Below, piece by piece: positions 12,445 to 24,292 of a stretch of 64,000 nucleotides of DNA (within the stretch, counting starts at the first letter, position 1; each line of letters opens with the position of its first letter). The position numbers were made by a program, and so were the translations under genes. The notes under the pieces were generated by a model, which did no database searches, was not told the DNA's origin, and saw only the letters and a list, made by a program, of their open reading frames with translations. This DNA is from Gentiana macrophylla (lineage: Eukaryota > Streptophyta > Magnoliopsida > Gentianales > Gentianaceae). Location: NCBI GenBank assembly GCA_026214975.1, contig CM047813.1, positions 34,753,871 to 34,817,870 on the forward strand. The letters run 5' to 3'.

Positions 12445-14232
12445 CGTTGGATGTAATATCATCGGACGGATCTAGATCCGCCCGATTACGCAGTGGAATA
12501 ACAAGGATCACGATCAATATAAATTAAAACATATAAATAAATAGATCTAAACTACAAGAAGGTTAGATCTACTAACCAATCAAAAGATTAGATCTGAAGA
12601 TTGAGAAGCCGAGATCCAAATAGTTGAGATGCCACAATCTTCCGATGTGTATCTCCAAGCAACAACCGGTGGATGTTGATCCTTGATGCTTGACCTCATT
12701 GATATGCTACCCGGAAAATCCTGAAGATTTTCCCAACTCTAAACCCTAATGGGAAGTCGACATCTCCCCATTATCTTAGTGTATATGGCGTGTATTATGT
12801 GTGTGTAAAAGGCTTAGGAGAACTCTCTTTATATAGGAGAGAAATCCTTGTCCTCCAAGGATTTAATAATTAATTAGATAATCAATCATAATAATCCTTT
12901 ACTAAATACAAGATAAAGCTAATATATTCTAAAACTAATTTAGATATATAATAGATAATATCTAATATCTCCCGCTTAATTATTTAACAAATAAACAATT
13001 AATCACATGACATGTAATTTTCCAAGAAAACTAATTTCTCTCTAATTAGAACATGTACAAAAACACGCCTATCAACCCTAAAATTAGGGTTTCACACGCC
13101 ACACTCAATTATGGGCCGAGTCCACGAAAAATGTCTTTTCCATGTATTTAATTATTTAGCCCACTAAATAATTATTTACACATCAATTAAATAGTCCAAC
13201 TACTTAATTATTATTGAGGCCCAACGTCAAGAAACATATGCATGTTAGAGCCACATCCGGGGACCACTGGATAATAACTAAACTAGTAGCTACAATAAAT
13301 TAAATAAAATTATTCATCGAATGTAACAATTCTTATTCAATCTATTAATTCCGGATTACGCCACCATAAACCCGAAATCGAACTCTATCGATTATAGATA
13401 TATACTTACACTCTAATCACTGAGTCGATAAGCGTCCATTGATATAATCATTACATACGGATAAATCCTCCAAGACTGTTCGTTTTGATTCTGGATATTT
13501 CCGTAAACCCTTCTCAAAACATCTTATCCTTATTACCATTAACCCCCTAGTGATCAATTAGTTCATAACTAATATAATATGAACTGGGCCCATCGATCAG
13601 TTTCTAGGATCAACAAATAAGGGAGATGTCTGTCTACTTCCCGCAGGAAGGAATGGATTCCATATCTGTGAAGTCACATACTACTCACTCATTCCAGAAT
13701 AGAGCCAACGAGAAGTGTTCAGATCGCATGTATCCAAGTGATCCTTAACTAACACATCAAACCCTACTTTGAACCAAGCAGTAGACTGTGATCACATCAG
13801 GATTGAGATTAATCCATATATGATCATCTTGTGATTCGATAAGATTTCTCGATCACGGAATTATATCGAGAATTCAAATCAAATCGGTCCAGTCCTATAT
13901 GATAGACATCATATATAAATGCACCACTAGGTACCCTATACCGACGGTCCGGATAAGATGGTCACACCGTTAAGTGTTCTTGGCGCATTATTGGTATATT
14001 AATCATGAGACCCATACTCTGATTATATTCACCACGGACTAACTAGTTTTAAGAATATCATCACTAACTCAATCCTCATGTGTATGCCATACACTAAGTT
14101 AAGTGATTACATACCGATATACTTAGGTTTTCAGCAGTGTATTAATATAAGCATAAATGCAAATATTAAGATGAATTATAAATCCTGTCAAAAACAATTA
14201 CAGAAATTGTCTTTCGGACTCTACACCTAACA
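12445..14232 (-). repeat. 5' LTR of element B
   Basis: This 1,788-bp copy matches 2982-4750. Its first base is C instead of T (CGTTGGATG), a point change at the terminus, and it ends CACCTAACA. It is followed by the CATAC duplication. Confidence 0.9.
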
Positions 14233-14237
14233 CATAC
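14233..14237. repeat. Target-site duplication CATAC, right copy of element B
   Basis: Exact repeat of 2977-2981, directly after the LTR terminus AACA. Confidence 0.9.
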
Positions 14238-14493
14238 GATTAAAGACATTCAAGTATCAAACCTTCTATAGTGAGTCGAGATCTCATCAACCATAATCAC
14301 TATTGTGATTTCTCTTTCACAATTTGACACAAGAGGACGTTATCATATATACAATATCGTAATTGGTCCGTTAAACGAAGAAATATATAATAACAGAAAG
14401 CCATTTATCATATGTATAAAAAGAAATAATAGAAATGATCCGACCCGGTCGGATCCAGTCCAACCCGATTGGATTTAGGACACTATTTCAACA
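14238..14493 (-). repeat. 5' LTR of copia-type element A, second part
   Basis: This is the continuation of the LTR interrupted at 2981. It ends CACTATTTCAACA, inverted relative to the TGTTAGAAA start at 1318. At 14494 unrelated copia pol coding sequence begins, so this is the insertion boundary of element A. The matching duplication for TCTGA lies outside the window. Confidence 0.6.
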
Positions 14494-15969
14494 TCTGATG
14501 CCTTTTCTCAGACTGAATGGAAGCATGCCATGGAGGAAGAATTTGAGGCACTTGAAAAAAATGGCACTTGGGACCTTGTTCCTCCTGCTTCAGGTCAACA
14601 TTTGATAGGCAACCACTGGGTGTTCAAGTTAAAATTAGAACCTTATAGGATTATTCTCAAACACAGGGCAAGGCTTGTAGCCAAAGGTTTTCACCAACAT
14701 TATAGCGTTGACTTTACAGAGACTTTCAGCCTTGTTGCCAAAGCTGCCACCATTAGAGTTATTCTTGCCCTTGTTGTCTCCCAAATTGGCAACTTAATCA
14801 AGTGGACATCAACAACGCTTTTTTGAATGGACCCCTAACTGAAGTGGTTTTCATAGAACAACCTGTTGGCTTTATTTATGCTACTAAGCCTCATTTTGTG
14901 TGATGATTAAACAAGGCCCTATATGGCCTCAAATAAGCCCCTAGGGCTTGGTATGACGCTCTAAAAACTCAACTTCTGACCTGGGGGTTCTCACAGTCAC
15001 AGGCTGATGCAAGTCTGTTTATTTTCAAATTGGGGTATGTGCTTCTTTATGCTCTTATTTATCTTAACGATATATTAATTACTGGTAATACCCCTGCTTT
15101 TATTCAGAAATTTATTCAGCGGCTTAACTCTAAATATGCCTTAAAAGACCTTGGTCAAGTCACTCACTTCTTGGGTATGCAAGCACACCATACCTCCACT
15201 GGATTGCACTTGTCTCAGTCCTACTATGCAGCTCAGTTGCTTCACAAGCTACAGTTAGAACATTTGAAACCCTACTCTACCCCAATGTCTATTGGTAAAT
15301 CTAATCTAATCAGGGTACTCATATGTCTAACCCTACTATATATATGAGTGCCATTGGGGGCCTCCAGTTTCTTACCTCCACCAGGCATGACCTTACTTTT
15401 GCGGTTAACTACCTCAGCAAATTTATGCAACATCCCACTGACCAACATTGGCAAGACCTAAAACGGTTACTTTGTTATGTCAAAGGCACCCTTGAATATG
15501 GTATATTCTTTCATGCTGGGGGTACTCTTAGTCTTTTGGCTTCTCAGATGCTGACTGGGCTTGTTTTCTAAGTGATAGAAAATCTATTGGTGGGTACTAT
15601 GTGTTTCTGGGTTCTTGTTTGGTTTCTTGGATTTCGAAAAAACAGCCTGTTGTGGCCCGTTCCAGCACTGAATCAGAACATCGTTCCTTGGCAAATCTAG
15701 CAGTTGAACTTACTTGGATTACCCAATTGCTAGCTGAACTTAAAGTTTCTCCCACTTCTATTCATGTTGCTTGGTGTGACAATCTTGGTCTGTTTCCTTA
15801 GCTCAGAATCCTGTCTATCATGCCCGTACAAAACATATTGAGCTCGATGTGCACTTTATTCGCAACAAAGTTCTGGAAAAAGAGCTCCGGGTCATTTTTG
15901 TGCCATCTTAGCATCAGTTGGCTAATTCACTTACCAAAGCGCTTCCTCTACACATTTTGACGAATTTCA
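14494..15969 (+). pseudogene. Ty1/copia pol remnant: reverse transcriptase and RNase H
   Basis: Successive frames reconstruct the copia RVT_2 reverse transcriptase and RNase H. The order is the EEEFEALEKNGTWDLVPP start (14530), a VAKGF block, then after a frameshift near 14800 the NAFLNG block, then a stop within HFV (about 14900) and KALYGLKQAPRAWYDAL. From 15030 comes the catalytic region, reading YLND where the family has YVDD. Another shift near 15330 precedes TSTRHDLTFAVNYLSKFM, and a final shift leads to the RNase H block SSTESEHRSLANLAVEL (15601-15801). At least three frameshifts and two stops make it non-functional. The upstream gag, protease and integrase were separated by insertion of element A and lie off-window to the left. 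Confidence 0.9.
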
Positions 15970-16097
15970 TTTTGGAATGAGATATTATTAATGGAGAAGT
16001 ATTTGAGAGTGGAAGATGGTAGGAAGATTTGATGGAAGAGACTTCTTTATTACTTCACGATTTTCGCTCCAAACTCAACGTTCATCCCGAACCGTTT

Positions 16098-16112
16098 CGT
16101 TTTAGGGGGTAT
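16098..16112 (+). other. Polypurine tract of the old copia element
   Basis: CGTTTTAGGGGGTAT directly precedes a TG terminus at 16113, downstream of the RNase H remnant in the same orientation, as expected for the plus-strand primer of this element. Confidence 0.6.
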
Positions 16113-16385
16113 TGACAAATAGGATAATATTTTGTTTTATTTATTATTGTTGTAAGGGTACTTTTGTCTTGTTAAGTTAATATCTGGCTGTGGTGTATGT
16201 CGGCCACATGTGGGGGTATCTACCATTAGATTTGGTAGATAGATTGTGTAGGGTTTGATATTCAGTTGTTGCTGTTTTTCTGAATTCTTGATGATTGAAT
16301 GATTGTACTGAATCTCTGAAGTATAATGGAGGTCCCTTCTTCCTCATTGATTATTCCTTTTTAATTATTTCAACTCCGTGTTTCA
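16113..16385 (+). repeat. 3' LTR of the old copia element
   Basis: The sequence begins TGACAAATAGG just after the purine tract and plausibly ends at GTGTTTCA (16385), about 273 bp, a size common in short-LTR copia lineages. The other LTR is not visible, so the right edge is an estimate. Confidence 0.5.
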
Positions 16386-17340
16386 ATAGTTTAGTTGTAT
16401 TTTAATTTCACCTCAGCATGTTAGTAGGAGTCTGACAATTTACAATTTTATGGATGTACTTTTTATCAATGGATTCAGTTAAGTGATTGGTGGTCGATCG
16501 ATTCAAAGTTATGAGTTAGTATGATGATGAATATCGGAAGAATCAACTTCTGTTCAATCGTTAAAACCATGGATATGTAAATCGTTAGCATGATTTTCTG
16601 TTCAATCTAGTGACAATTTTTATTTTGTTTCAGTTCATTTTGGCTTCCGTAATTTCTTTTATGACATCACTGAAATGAAATGTTCATGGGTTCAACTAAT
16701 CACGAGCTATGCGCGTGTCGATCGATCGAATACTATTTTTGCTTTATATTAGAGCGGGCATTACAGTAAATAGTCTTTTAGGTTTTGACGATATCGGAAT
16801 ATCGTCAAGTGAATCAAGTGGGTATTCGGTCTCTTTTGAGAGAAATCCAATTACAGGAAGGAGAGATTTGGGTGTTTGATTATAGTTGCATTGATAGAGA
16901 CTGCCTACATACCCTTATATTGTAAGGCTCAAACCAAAAAACGTAGTTCCAGAATGGAGGATGAGGATCCTTATATAGAGCTCCGGCGGGGGTGCTATTA
17001 GCACGAATTCCTGATCTTAGAACTTGTGATTTAGGGCCAGTGTGATGCCGGACGTGGGGCAGTGATAGCTCAACGAGGATAAGCTCGCGGGATGTGCTCA
17101 ATCATGATTTGGGATAGTTAATTACTTGGGATCAATCTTAGGATCATGTCTAACAATGTCATATGACTGCATTTGGAGGTCACAGAGGACCTATTTTGCT
17201 AGGAAGCGAGCTGTGTGGCCCGGTTGGCTAGTTATTATTTAGAATAAGATCGGTTGAGCATCGAGAGCGACCCGAACGAGGTCGGATGGCCACATATTGT
17301 GCTTGATAAAGGCCCACCTATGGGCATTACTAATCTTGCC
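16386..17340. other. Unassigned region, with an LTR-like segment at about 16785-17340
   Basis: No gene is seen. From about 16785 the order of short blocks resembles the LTR of the Tat element at 44349: a GATATCGGAATATC start, then CCTACATACCC, CGTAGTTCC and CCTTATATAGAG. The last resembles a minus-strand TATA box in the same relative position. This suggests a diverged LTR fragment, but the similarity is patchy. Confidence 0.35.
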
Positions 17341-17355
17341 CTCTTGACATTTTTG

Positions 17356-18016
<661 letters not shown>

Positions 18017-18024
18017 CATTTTTG

Positions 18025-18400
18025 ACCCTGTAGAAACGAAAAATTATGTGGTATGTCAAATATGTCGCATAATACATTTGTCCTAAGTTAAATTTATTTT
18101 ATATTAGTTCCTTTAAAAAATATTAGGGAATGATGTAAAATAAATGATTAATTAAAATCTCTTAAAAGAAACTTAGAGATTTAATTGATTGGCTGTGTAG
18201 ATATATAAAATATATATGTGACATTATGTTTGTCACATACTACACATTCCATTAAATCTAATTATTTTATATTATTTCCGACATTAAATATTGGGAGATA
18301 ATATAAAAGTCAATAAATCATAAAATCCCTCTTAAAATCAATTAATTAGGAGATTTTATTGATTTATAATAAATGCAAGGATTGTATACAAATTGCTAGA
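18025..18400. other. AT-rich spacer without recognised features
   Basis: Decayed AT-rich sequence with two loosely repeated AAAATCTCTTAAAA / AAAATCCCTCTTAAAA stretches (about 18155 and 18322). I see no gene or element boundary. Confidence 0.5.
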
Positions 18401-18409
18401 GCTAATCAG

Positions 18410-18530
18410 GAGAGTCCGGACGCATTAAATGCGGATATTGTAAGAATCAATCAGAGAGTGGACGCATTAAATGAGTGTGGACATATTAAATGCAAATTAA
18501 TGCAAAGGCATCACCTAGCACTATAAATAG
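18410..18530 (+). promoter_or_regulatory. Promoter-like region with TATA box
   Basis: A consensus TATAAATA lies at 18522-18529. It is preceded by reiterated GGACGCATTAAATG-type words at about 18419 and 18462 and a shorter relative near 18480. The layout of repeated upstream words and a TATA box resembles the promoter of an LTR or another mobile element reading plus. Confidence 0.5.
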
Positions 18531-20165
18531 GAGAGTCTTGGTCATTTGCAAAACACACTGAAGAGTTGATGGAAATCTCAGAGCAATAAGCTTCAAGCAT
18601 TCAACAACAACACCGAAGCATCAAAGATCTCCCAAAAATTCCTCAACGTTCTTCAAGAAAGCCAAGATATTCGAGGAGCATCTTCCATACTCGAAGATCA
18701 ACACAAAGGCGGAGCTCTTCAACAAGGCGTCTTCAACACTTGAAGATCAACACAAAGGCGGAGTTCTCCGACAAGGTGTCTTCAACACGACAAAGTGTCT
18801 TCAACACGACAAGGTGTCTTCAACACAAAAGCGGAGTTTTTCGACAAGGCGTCTTCAACACTTGAAGATCAACCCAAAGTCAAGAAAGGTGAGAAGATCG
18901 AAAAGCATCATCAACACATTGAAGATGTTGGGTGGAATCATCAACACACCGAAGAAGCGGTGATTGAAGACCGGGGAAAAGCTTCAAGCACAACAACCCC
19001 AAAGCATTGAAGATCTTCCAAGGAAACTCCAAAGTTCTTCAAGATAGGGAAGAAGACCAAAAGGCGTCTTCAACACTCGAAGATCATCGGAGAAAGTTGC
19101 CTTCAACACTCGAAGATTTTTCGGGAAAGTCCAAAGTTCTTCAAGAAGATGAAGAACGTCCAAAGCTTCAAAGCACCATGAAAGATTGTCTTCAACATCG
19201 AGGATCTTCCGCGAAGTCGAAGCCCTTCAACCAGGAGATTGAAGGTAATACAAAGTATTCCTTCATGTCTTCGTCAAAGTGAAAGTTCTTCCGCCATATC
19301 CGGGAGTTCATCAACACAACAACAATTGGTTAAAAAGTTAGAGAAAATGCATCAAGCCCTCTGCTCAACCACCACGGAGAAGATTCAAGGAGTAACAGAG
19401 AAGCCTCCATGTCATTTGCAACAACCGCAGATCATCCGCCAAATCCGGAGTTCTTCAACAAAGAGAAGATCTATGAAGCAACAAAGAAGTCTTCAAGTTC
19501 TTCAACAACATTTGAAGGTCGTCCGCCATATTCGGAGTTCTTCAACATTTGAGGATCGTCCGCCACATCCGGAGTTCTTCACCAACATTCGAAGCTCGCG
19601 CGCCATATTGAGTTCTTCAAAATTCGAGGATCATCCGTCATATCCGGAGTCCTTCAACAAAGGCATTCTTCCCAACAAGTAGGAGGAACTCCACTAAAAT
19701 CCGAGACCAAGTCCTGGCGACCCTCGGAGAAATCAAATGAGAGGATCAACGAAGCACAAAAGCATCCAAATCATCTCCAACAAAGGAAGATCGTCCGTTA
19801 TACCCGGAGTTCTTCTGCAAATCCAACATTCTTCCTAAGAAATCGGAAGGGTATCGACAAAGTCCGAGAACAAGTCCCGTGACCCTCGGAGAAATTAAAT
19901 GAGAAGGCCAAGGAAGCACGAAAGCATCCAAGTCATCTCCAACACATGAAGATCATCGGCCATATCCGGAGTTCTTCCACAAATCCAACATTCTTCCAAG
20001 AGTATTGACAAAGCCCGAGAACAAGTACCGGCGACCCTCGGCGAAATCAAAGAAGAATCAAAGACATCCCGTAGATTTAGGGATTTTGCTAGAGATTGTA
20101 TACACCCACATTTTGAAATTAATAAAATTATATTTGTTCTATTTTTTTATCTTTCGTTTTTAATT
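18530..20165 (+). repeat. Hairpin-rich repetitive tract downstream of a TATA box, unclassified
   Basis: About 1.5 kb downstream of the TATA box is filled with variants of GTCTTCAACACTTGAAGATC, a self-complementary 20-mer (stem TCTTCAA/TTGAAGA, loop CAC), with 30-60-bp spacers. Later units are weaker (CTTCAACATTTGAGGATC, CCGCCATATCCGGAGTTC). The tract ends at an AATAAAATT poly(A)-like signal near 20122. Open plus frames of 71-147 codons run through it but consist only of repeat translations (SSTLEDxxK), so I do not call them genes. It could be a long LTR, a non-coding transcript, or a leader of an unclassified element. Confidence 0.5.
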
Positions 20166-21242
20166 TAATTACAGGACAACAAATTTACATTACAGACCCA
20201 CTTGAGGTCCAATTGTGAAAGAAATAACATATCTTCGGGTTATACCACTTCAAGTTTGAAGAATTATACTAATTATGCATCCTCTATAATATTGATAAAT
20301 TTCATATTTTTGTATTACTTTATTGTATTCCCCCAAGATATCCGCCTCTTTACCGTATTATAAAAACTACTAAAACAAAAGGTTGGGGTTTAACCGTTTT
20401 TTATTAAAACAAAAGTTTGTATTTTCAAAACTAACCTTATGCCAGTACAAATGAAATTTTGTGTTATAACTACAAAAACAATTGTTTATGTTTTCAGAAC
20501 TAACCAGATGCCAATACAAAATGAATATAAAAATAATTTGGTCAAATTGCGTTCAACTGACAGCCAAGTTTGGACCTTTTGACAAGCAATTTATTCTTTT
20601 TGAATAGATGGTTTATTCCACTAAAAAAAAAAAAATAGATGGTTTATTTATTTAGAAAATAGATAAAATTAAGAAAAAGATGGCGAAGGTCAAAACGCAC
20701 AAGGGGAAAATGACAACCTGCAAATTACAAAGTGTGACAATTGTCGAAAATGTATTGTGTTTGTGTCGGTTTGAAATAATTTAACATGATAGCCCGCTAA
20801 ATGTCGAAAATATGTTTTGTTTAAATAAATTTCAGCAGTGACTTTCTTTAGAAGAAATGGTCTAACCATATAACTACCTAAACGTCGTTGTTTTTGTTTT
20901 TTTCCTTCAAATGTTTTTGCTTATTTGTCAAACAATTCATAGAAAAAAAGATGACAAAACAACAACGATATAATTAATCGATCTCAAGTGGATAAATTGT
21001 ACCCCTAAAAAAAATCTAAAAAATAGTGGATAAATTGTGCAGATATCGACAGAAAAAAAAAAAACCTCAAACTGTTTACCACACGTTTGTTTGCGGTAAT
21101 GGTACGTAAGCCATGATATTTTGGACAATTGGAGTATGTAAGATCGAGGGTTAAAACCACTGCTTTTTCTCTATATAAAGTCACTTATATGTAATAAGAT
21201 ATGAAATGTGATATCGCACGTCGAAAGTTTGGGGAAGCACAT
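20166..21242. other. AT-rich region, no gene found
   Basis: No supported coding sequence. Small direct repeats occur, such as ATAGATGGTTTATT at about 20605 and 20636. A TATA-like TCTATATAAAG lies at 21170-21180. Confidence 0.5.
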
Positions 21243-21373
21243 CACCACGTACTATATAAATATGAACGATAAAAATTTTGTCAACTCAGATAATTTTTTT
21301 TAGGCTACGCATGACGACGATTAGTCATATGACTCATTTAAGTCTCTTTAATTCCTAGTCTGCAGGCATTACA
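21243..21373 (+). repeat. Diverged arm of the TGTAACGCC fold-back family (older copy)
   Basis: This matches the right arm of the fold-back at 24581-25172 in block order: TATATAAATATG, TTGTCAACTCAG, a GACGACGATTAG segment, ATGACTCATTTAAG and the terminus CAGGCATTACA. It is the most diverged of three copies in the window. Confidence 0.55.
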
Positions 21374-21845
21374 TGAAATTTGGTATGACTCTTGATACCA
21401 AATTATGTGGAAGTTTTTTTAGATGAATTTTTTTTTATGGAAAATTAGTTTTATTAAAAGATTGGCATAAAATAAAAGTTCTTTACACACCGTATTATGG
21501 CCCTCACCTCATACCGTGTGTAGAAAATAACATAGTCTTGTATGTTTAAAACCTACTCGTGCAAACTCAATATGAGAAAATCTAACTAAGTAGTAACTAG
21601 TACATCACCTATGTTTCTATAAAGTTGTGGACCTTCATACAAAAATCGAAAATAAAATACAACATGACAAAAATAATTCTCGTCTCATTATAAAGTCTCA
21701 CATCTGTAAAATAATAGTCATACCTCCTACTGCGCCTGGTGCAGGAGCGCGTTACATAATGGTATCGAGGCCCACTATCGAGGCGAGGCCCAAGTGTCAT
21801 TACACCGTGAGAGACAGTGGGGCCACCTCTAGACTTCTCTGGTAG

Positions 21846-22073
21846 AGACGAAACAGGGACAAAACCTGGCGAACACGTCAATCCCTTATAAGATGGGAGA
21901 ATGTAAAGTCCCACATCTGCAAATTTATAGTCTACTCACCCTCATATAAGTACAGTGAGACATAAATGTCTTGTCAACTCGGGTTAGCCGTTTTAGACCA
22001 AGTGATAACAACGGTCTAAGCAGTTGATCGGACTATTTATGACTCATTTAGCCCAGAATCTGAAGGCGTTACA
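21846..22073 (+). repeat. Partial copy of the TGTAACGCC fold-back family
   Basis: The right-arm sequence is present: CCCTTATAAGATGGGAGAATG, CCCACATCTGC, AGACATAAATGTCTTGTC, GGTTAGCCGTTTTAGACC, ATGACTCATTTAGC and the end AAGGCGTTACA at 22073. The left arm is degenerate or absent; a related GTCTCACATCTGTAAA block occurs at about 21691. Confidence 0.65.
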
Positions 22074-22931
22074 CTAAAGAAGTATCAAAGAGCTTCGAGC
22101 GCGTCCCATATAAACCTCCTACGTTCCCGATTCGAAGTTAAAGTGGAGATATATCTGCAAACTTCTTTAAATCATCATCTTTATAGGATCATGTCTTGTT
22201 AAAAAAAGAATTTCGCATTCTTCTATCCATCTTGTACCTAGGACCCCACCTGCTTGTATGGAATCAGGATTTTTTTTTCGGGTGAGCTAGAACCAAAATT
22301 TTCGTAAATATTACTTTATAGCTTAAATTTTTTTCAAAGTCTAGAATTCAACAAAAATCATTTTGAGTCCATAAAATTCAGAAGCCGAGAAGAAGCATGG
22401 GTCAACTTGTTCTTTCTTTTCTTTTTAAAATGTGTTGTGATATTTGTTGTGGCACACACACACACACTATATATATATACTTGTTGGAAACCCATGCAAT
22501 GCAAGGAGGACGTAAAATTCAAAAAAGTCTATTAAAGAAAAATGAATACTTATTTTCAAACGTTTTGTTAAAATTTGGAACTGACGGTGAAAAATTATGC
22601 ACATCGAGTGTTTTTATGGTGAGTAATGAATAATATATTGTACTAATAAGATAGGAAGCAAGCCGAGTCTTCCTTTTTGAAGTGGAGATTATGCTCTCTT
22701 CTCTATGTAACTCTGTTGATGTTTGTGTTGTTCAATAATTCTACATAACATCGACCATGATATATGCCTAAGGCATTGCAATGCACGGGAGAATTCAAAT
22801 TTGAAAATGACTTTTAAAACCTAATAAAAAAAGTCATTGTATTATGATTGCCCAAACACTAAAAAAAGTAATATAGAAACACACCGTAAGCTAAAAATAC
22901 CCCCACCGTCCTCAACCAAGGGAGATCACCG
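22074..22931. other. No gene found; short CA/TA tract
   Basis: AT-rich sequence with a small (CA)n(TA)n tract at about 22453-22480. The plus frame starting at 22397 crosses the microsatellite and shows no family resemblance. Confidence 0.5.
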
Positions 22932-23048
22932 AAAGGTTACACAACGGGGCAGCAATGTTTTCAAGCTAAAAATTCCTATGCTATGAAACGCATGGGCTAA
23001 AAAAATCCCTGATTGCTGATACACGAAAACGCACCAATGCTATGAAAG

Positions 23049-23086
<38 letters not shown>

Positions 23087-23130
23087 AAAGTTTCACAAAA
23101 GGTTACACAACGGGGCAGCAATGTTTTCAA
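22932..23130. repeat. 33-bp direct repeats flanking a poly(A)-tailed 133-bp segment
   Basis: The 33 bases at 22932-22964 (core GGTTACACAACGGGGCAG) recur exactly at 23098-23130. Between them are 133 bp with an A run of about 34 (23052-23084). The form recalls a poly(A) retroposed insert with a long target duplication, although 33 bp is longer than usual. It could also be a segmental duplication. Confidence 0.6.
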
Positions 23131-23500
23131 AAAGGGAGTAATAGTTTAAGTTGATTTTATGCAAGAAGAAAAGAAAACCTTCCATGCATCAGGGAATGAA
23201 AGGCATAAAACATCATAAAACAATATCTAAGAACAATATAAATACGTAGGTGGCTCATACCCGAAGTCTTCTCTAAATTTACTGAAGTAACAATCTCTTA
23301 ATATTACCATACCATCTTCCTCAACTTCAAAACTACCTTATTGTGAAGCCGTAACGTTGGATTTGGTGTGACCAATTAGCAGTTGTATCTCGTTGTCTTT
23401 GAGATTAACTATACGTCACAAACTTTGTCTTGCATGTACCTCATGTACCAAACAGTAAGCTATGCTTTTAAATGTTTATGTTTCATTTTACCGTAATAAC

Positions 23501-23502
<2 letters not shown>

Positions 23503-23562
<60 letters not shown>
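23503..23562. repeat. (TA)n microsatellite
   Basis: About 60 bases of uninterrupted TA dinucleotides. Confidence 0.95.
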
Positions 23563-23567
<5 letters not shown>

Positions 23568-24147
23568 GTATGTTTTATACTCGGAAGATAAATTGATGTT
23601 CCAATTGATGGTTGATAGGAGTCAACTTTGCATGACTCCGGCACTCTTTTAGTCCCCATTTTTATGCATATTTGGTATATTTTGACACATTAAGGTCTCA
23701 AAACGGGTTGATGTAACATGTTTTAGAGCACAAGGGCTTTTATCATCTTTTGATGGTAAAGCCCCGTTTTTATTGATATTAACCCCATTCCGAGCACTTT
23801 TACCCTCCGGAATCGTTTGTGTGTCATGTTCGTTCATGATATTGTAGGGTCTAGGTGTCACGAGAACCCGGAAGGCTAAGATTTATGATGAGAAGTATGA
23901 TCAAGGTGCAAGAATGAGCCAAGGAAGAAGAAAAATGAAGAAAAGGAAGAAAAATAGTTGGTATCTTCACGCTACGTTCTGTTCATCATCAATTTGACCT
24001 ATGCTGGAGGAATTTTCTGGTTATGGTTTCTTAATGAAAATTGTAGATAATTGAAAGAGATTTCCAACGCATTTTGAATCACTCAAATCGGAGCTCTACA
24101 CGCGAAGATATCATGGTTTTACTGTAGCCAGAAAACTGCATCATCTC

Positions 24148-24251
24148 AAACGCGTGTTTTAACTCTCAAACGCGCGTTTCAAACTGTTAATTTTTGGTCA
24201 GCGAGTAAATGAAGTGAAACGCGCGTTTGGGGACCTCTCAAACGCGCGTTT
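24148..24251. repeat. Four AAACGCGCGTTT palindromes upstream of a TATA box
   Basis: Copies lie at 24148-24159 (one mismatch), 24168-24179, 24217-24228 and 24240-24251, ending about 30 bases before the TATA box. Each is a perfect or near-perfect 12-base palindrome. The ACGCGCGT core resembles the ACGCCCGT core of the array at 6791-7006. Confidence 0.85.
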
Positions 24252-24280
24252 GGGGCCGCTTTTCTGCAGATTTTCACTCT

Positions 24281-24292
24281 ATCTATAAATAC
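24281..24292 (+). promoter_or_regulatory. TATA box of the LTR-like sequence
   Basis: CTATAAATAC lies in AT-rich context just downstream of the GC palindromes, positioned like an LTR core promoter. Confidence 0.55.

Larger units (their letters stand above)
2982..14232 (-). mobile_element. Copia-type LTR retrotransposon B, structurally complete but without gag-pol
   Basis: An 11,251-bp element is bounded by two LTRs of about 1.77 kb that match along their whole length (2982-4750 and 12445-14232). A perfect 5-bp target duplication CATAC flanks it (2977-2981 and 14233-14237). A tRNA-Met-type primer site beside the right LTR and a purine tract beside the left LTR show it reads on the minus strand. 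The interior has a secondary solo LTR (5568-7735); the remaining roughly 5.5 kb contain no frame over about 90 codons and no recognisable protease, integrase, RT or RNase H. It is therefore either a large non-autonomous derivative or a heavily decayed copy. The well-matched LTRs and intact target site favour a non-autonomous element mobilised in trans. It sits inside the LTR of element A. Confidence 0.85.

Noticed and set aside
18795..19682. Three plus frames of 71-147 codons rich in SSTLED
   Set aside because: They are read-through of hairpin repeats; the frame changes with each repeat variant and composition is repetitive.
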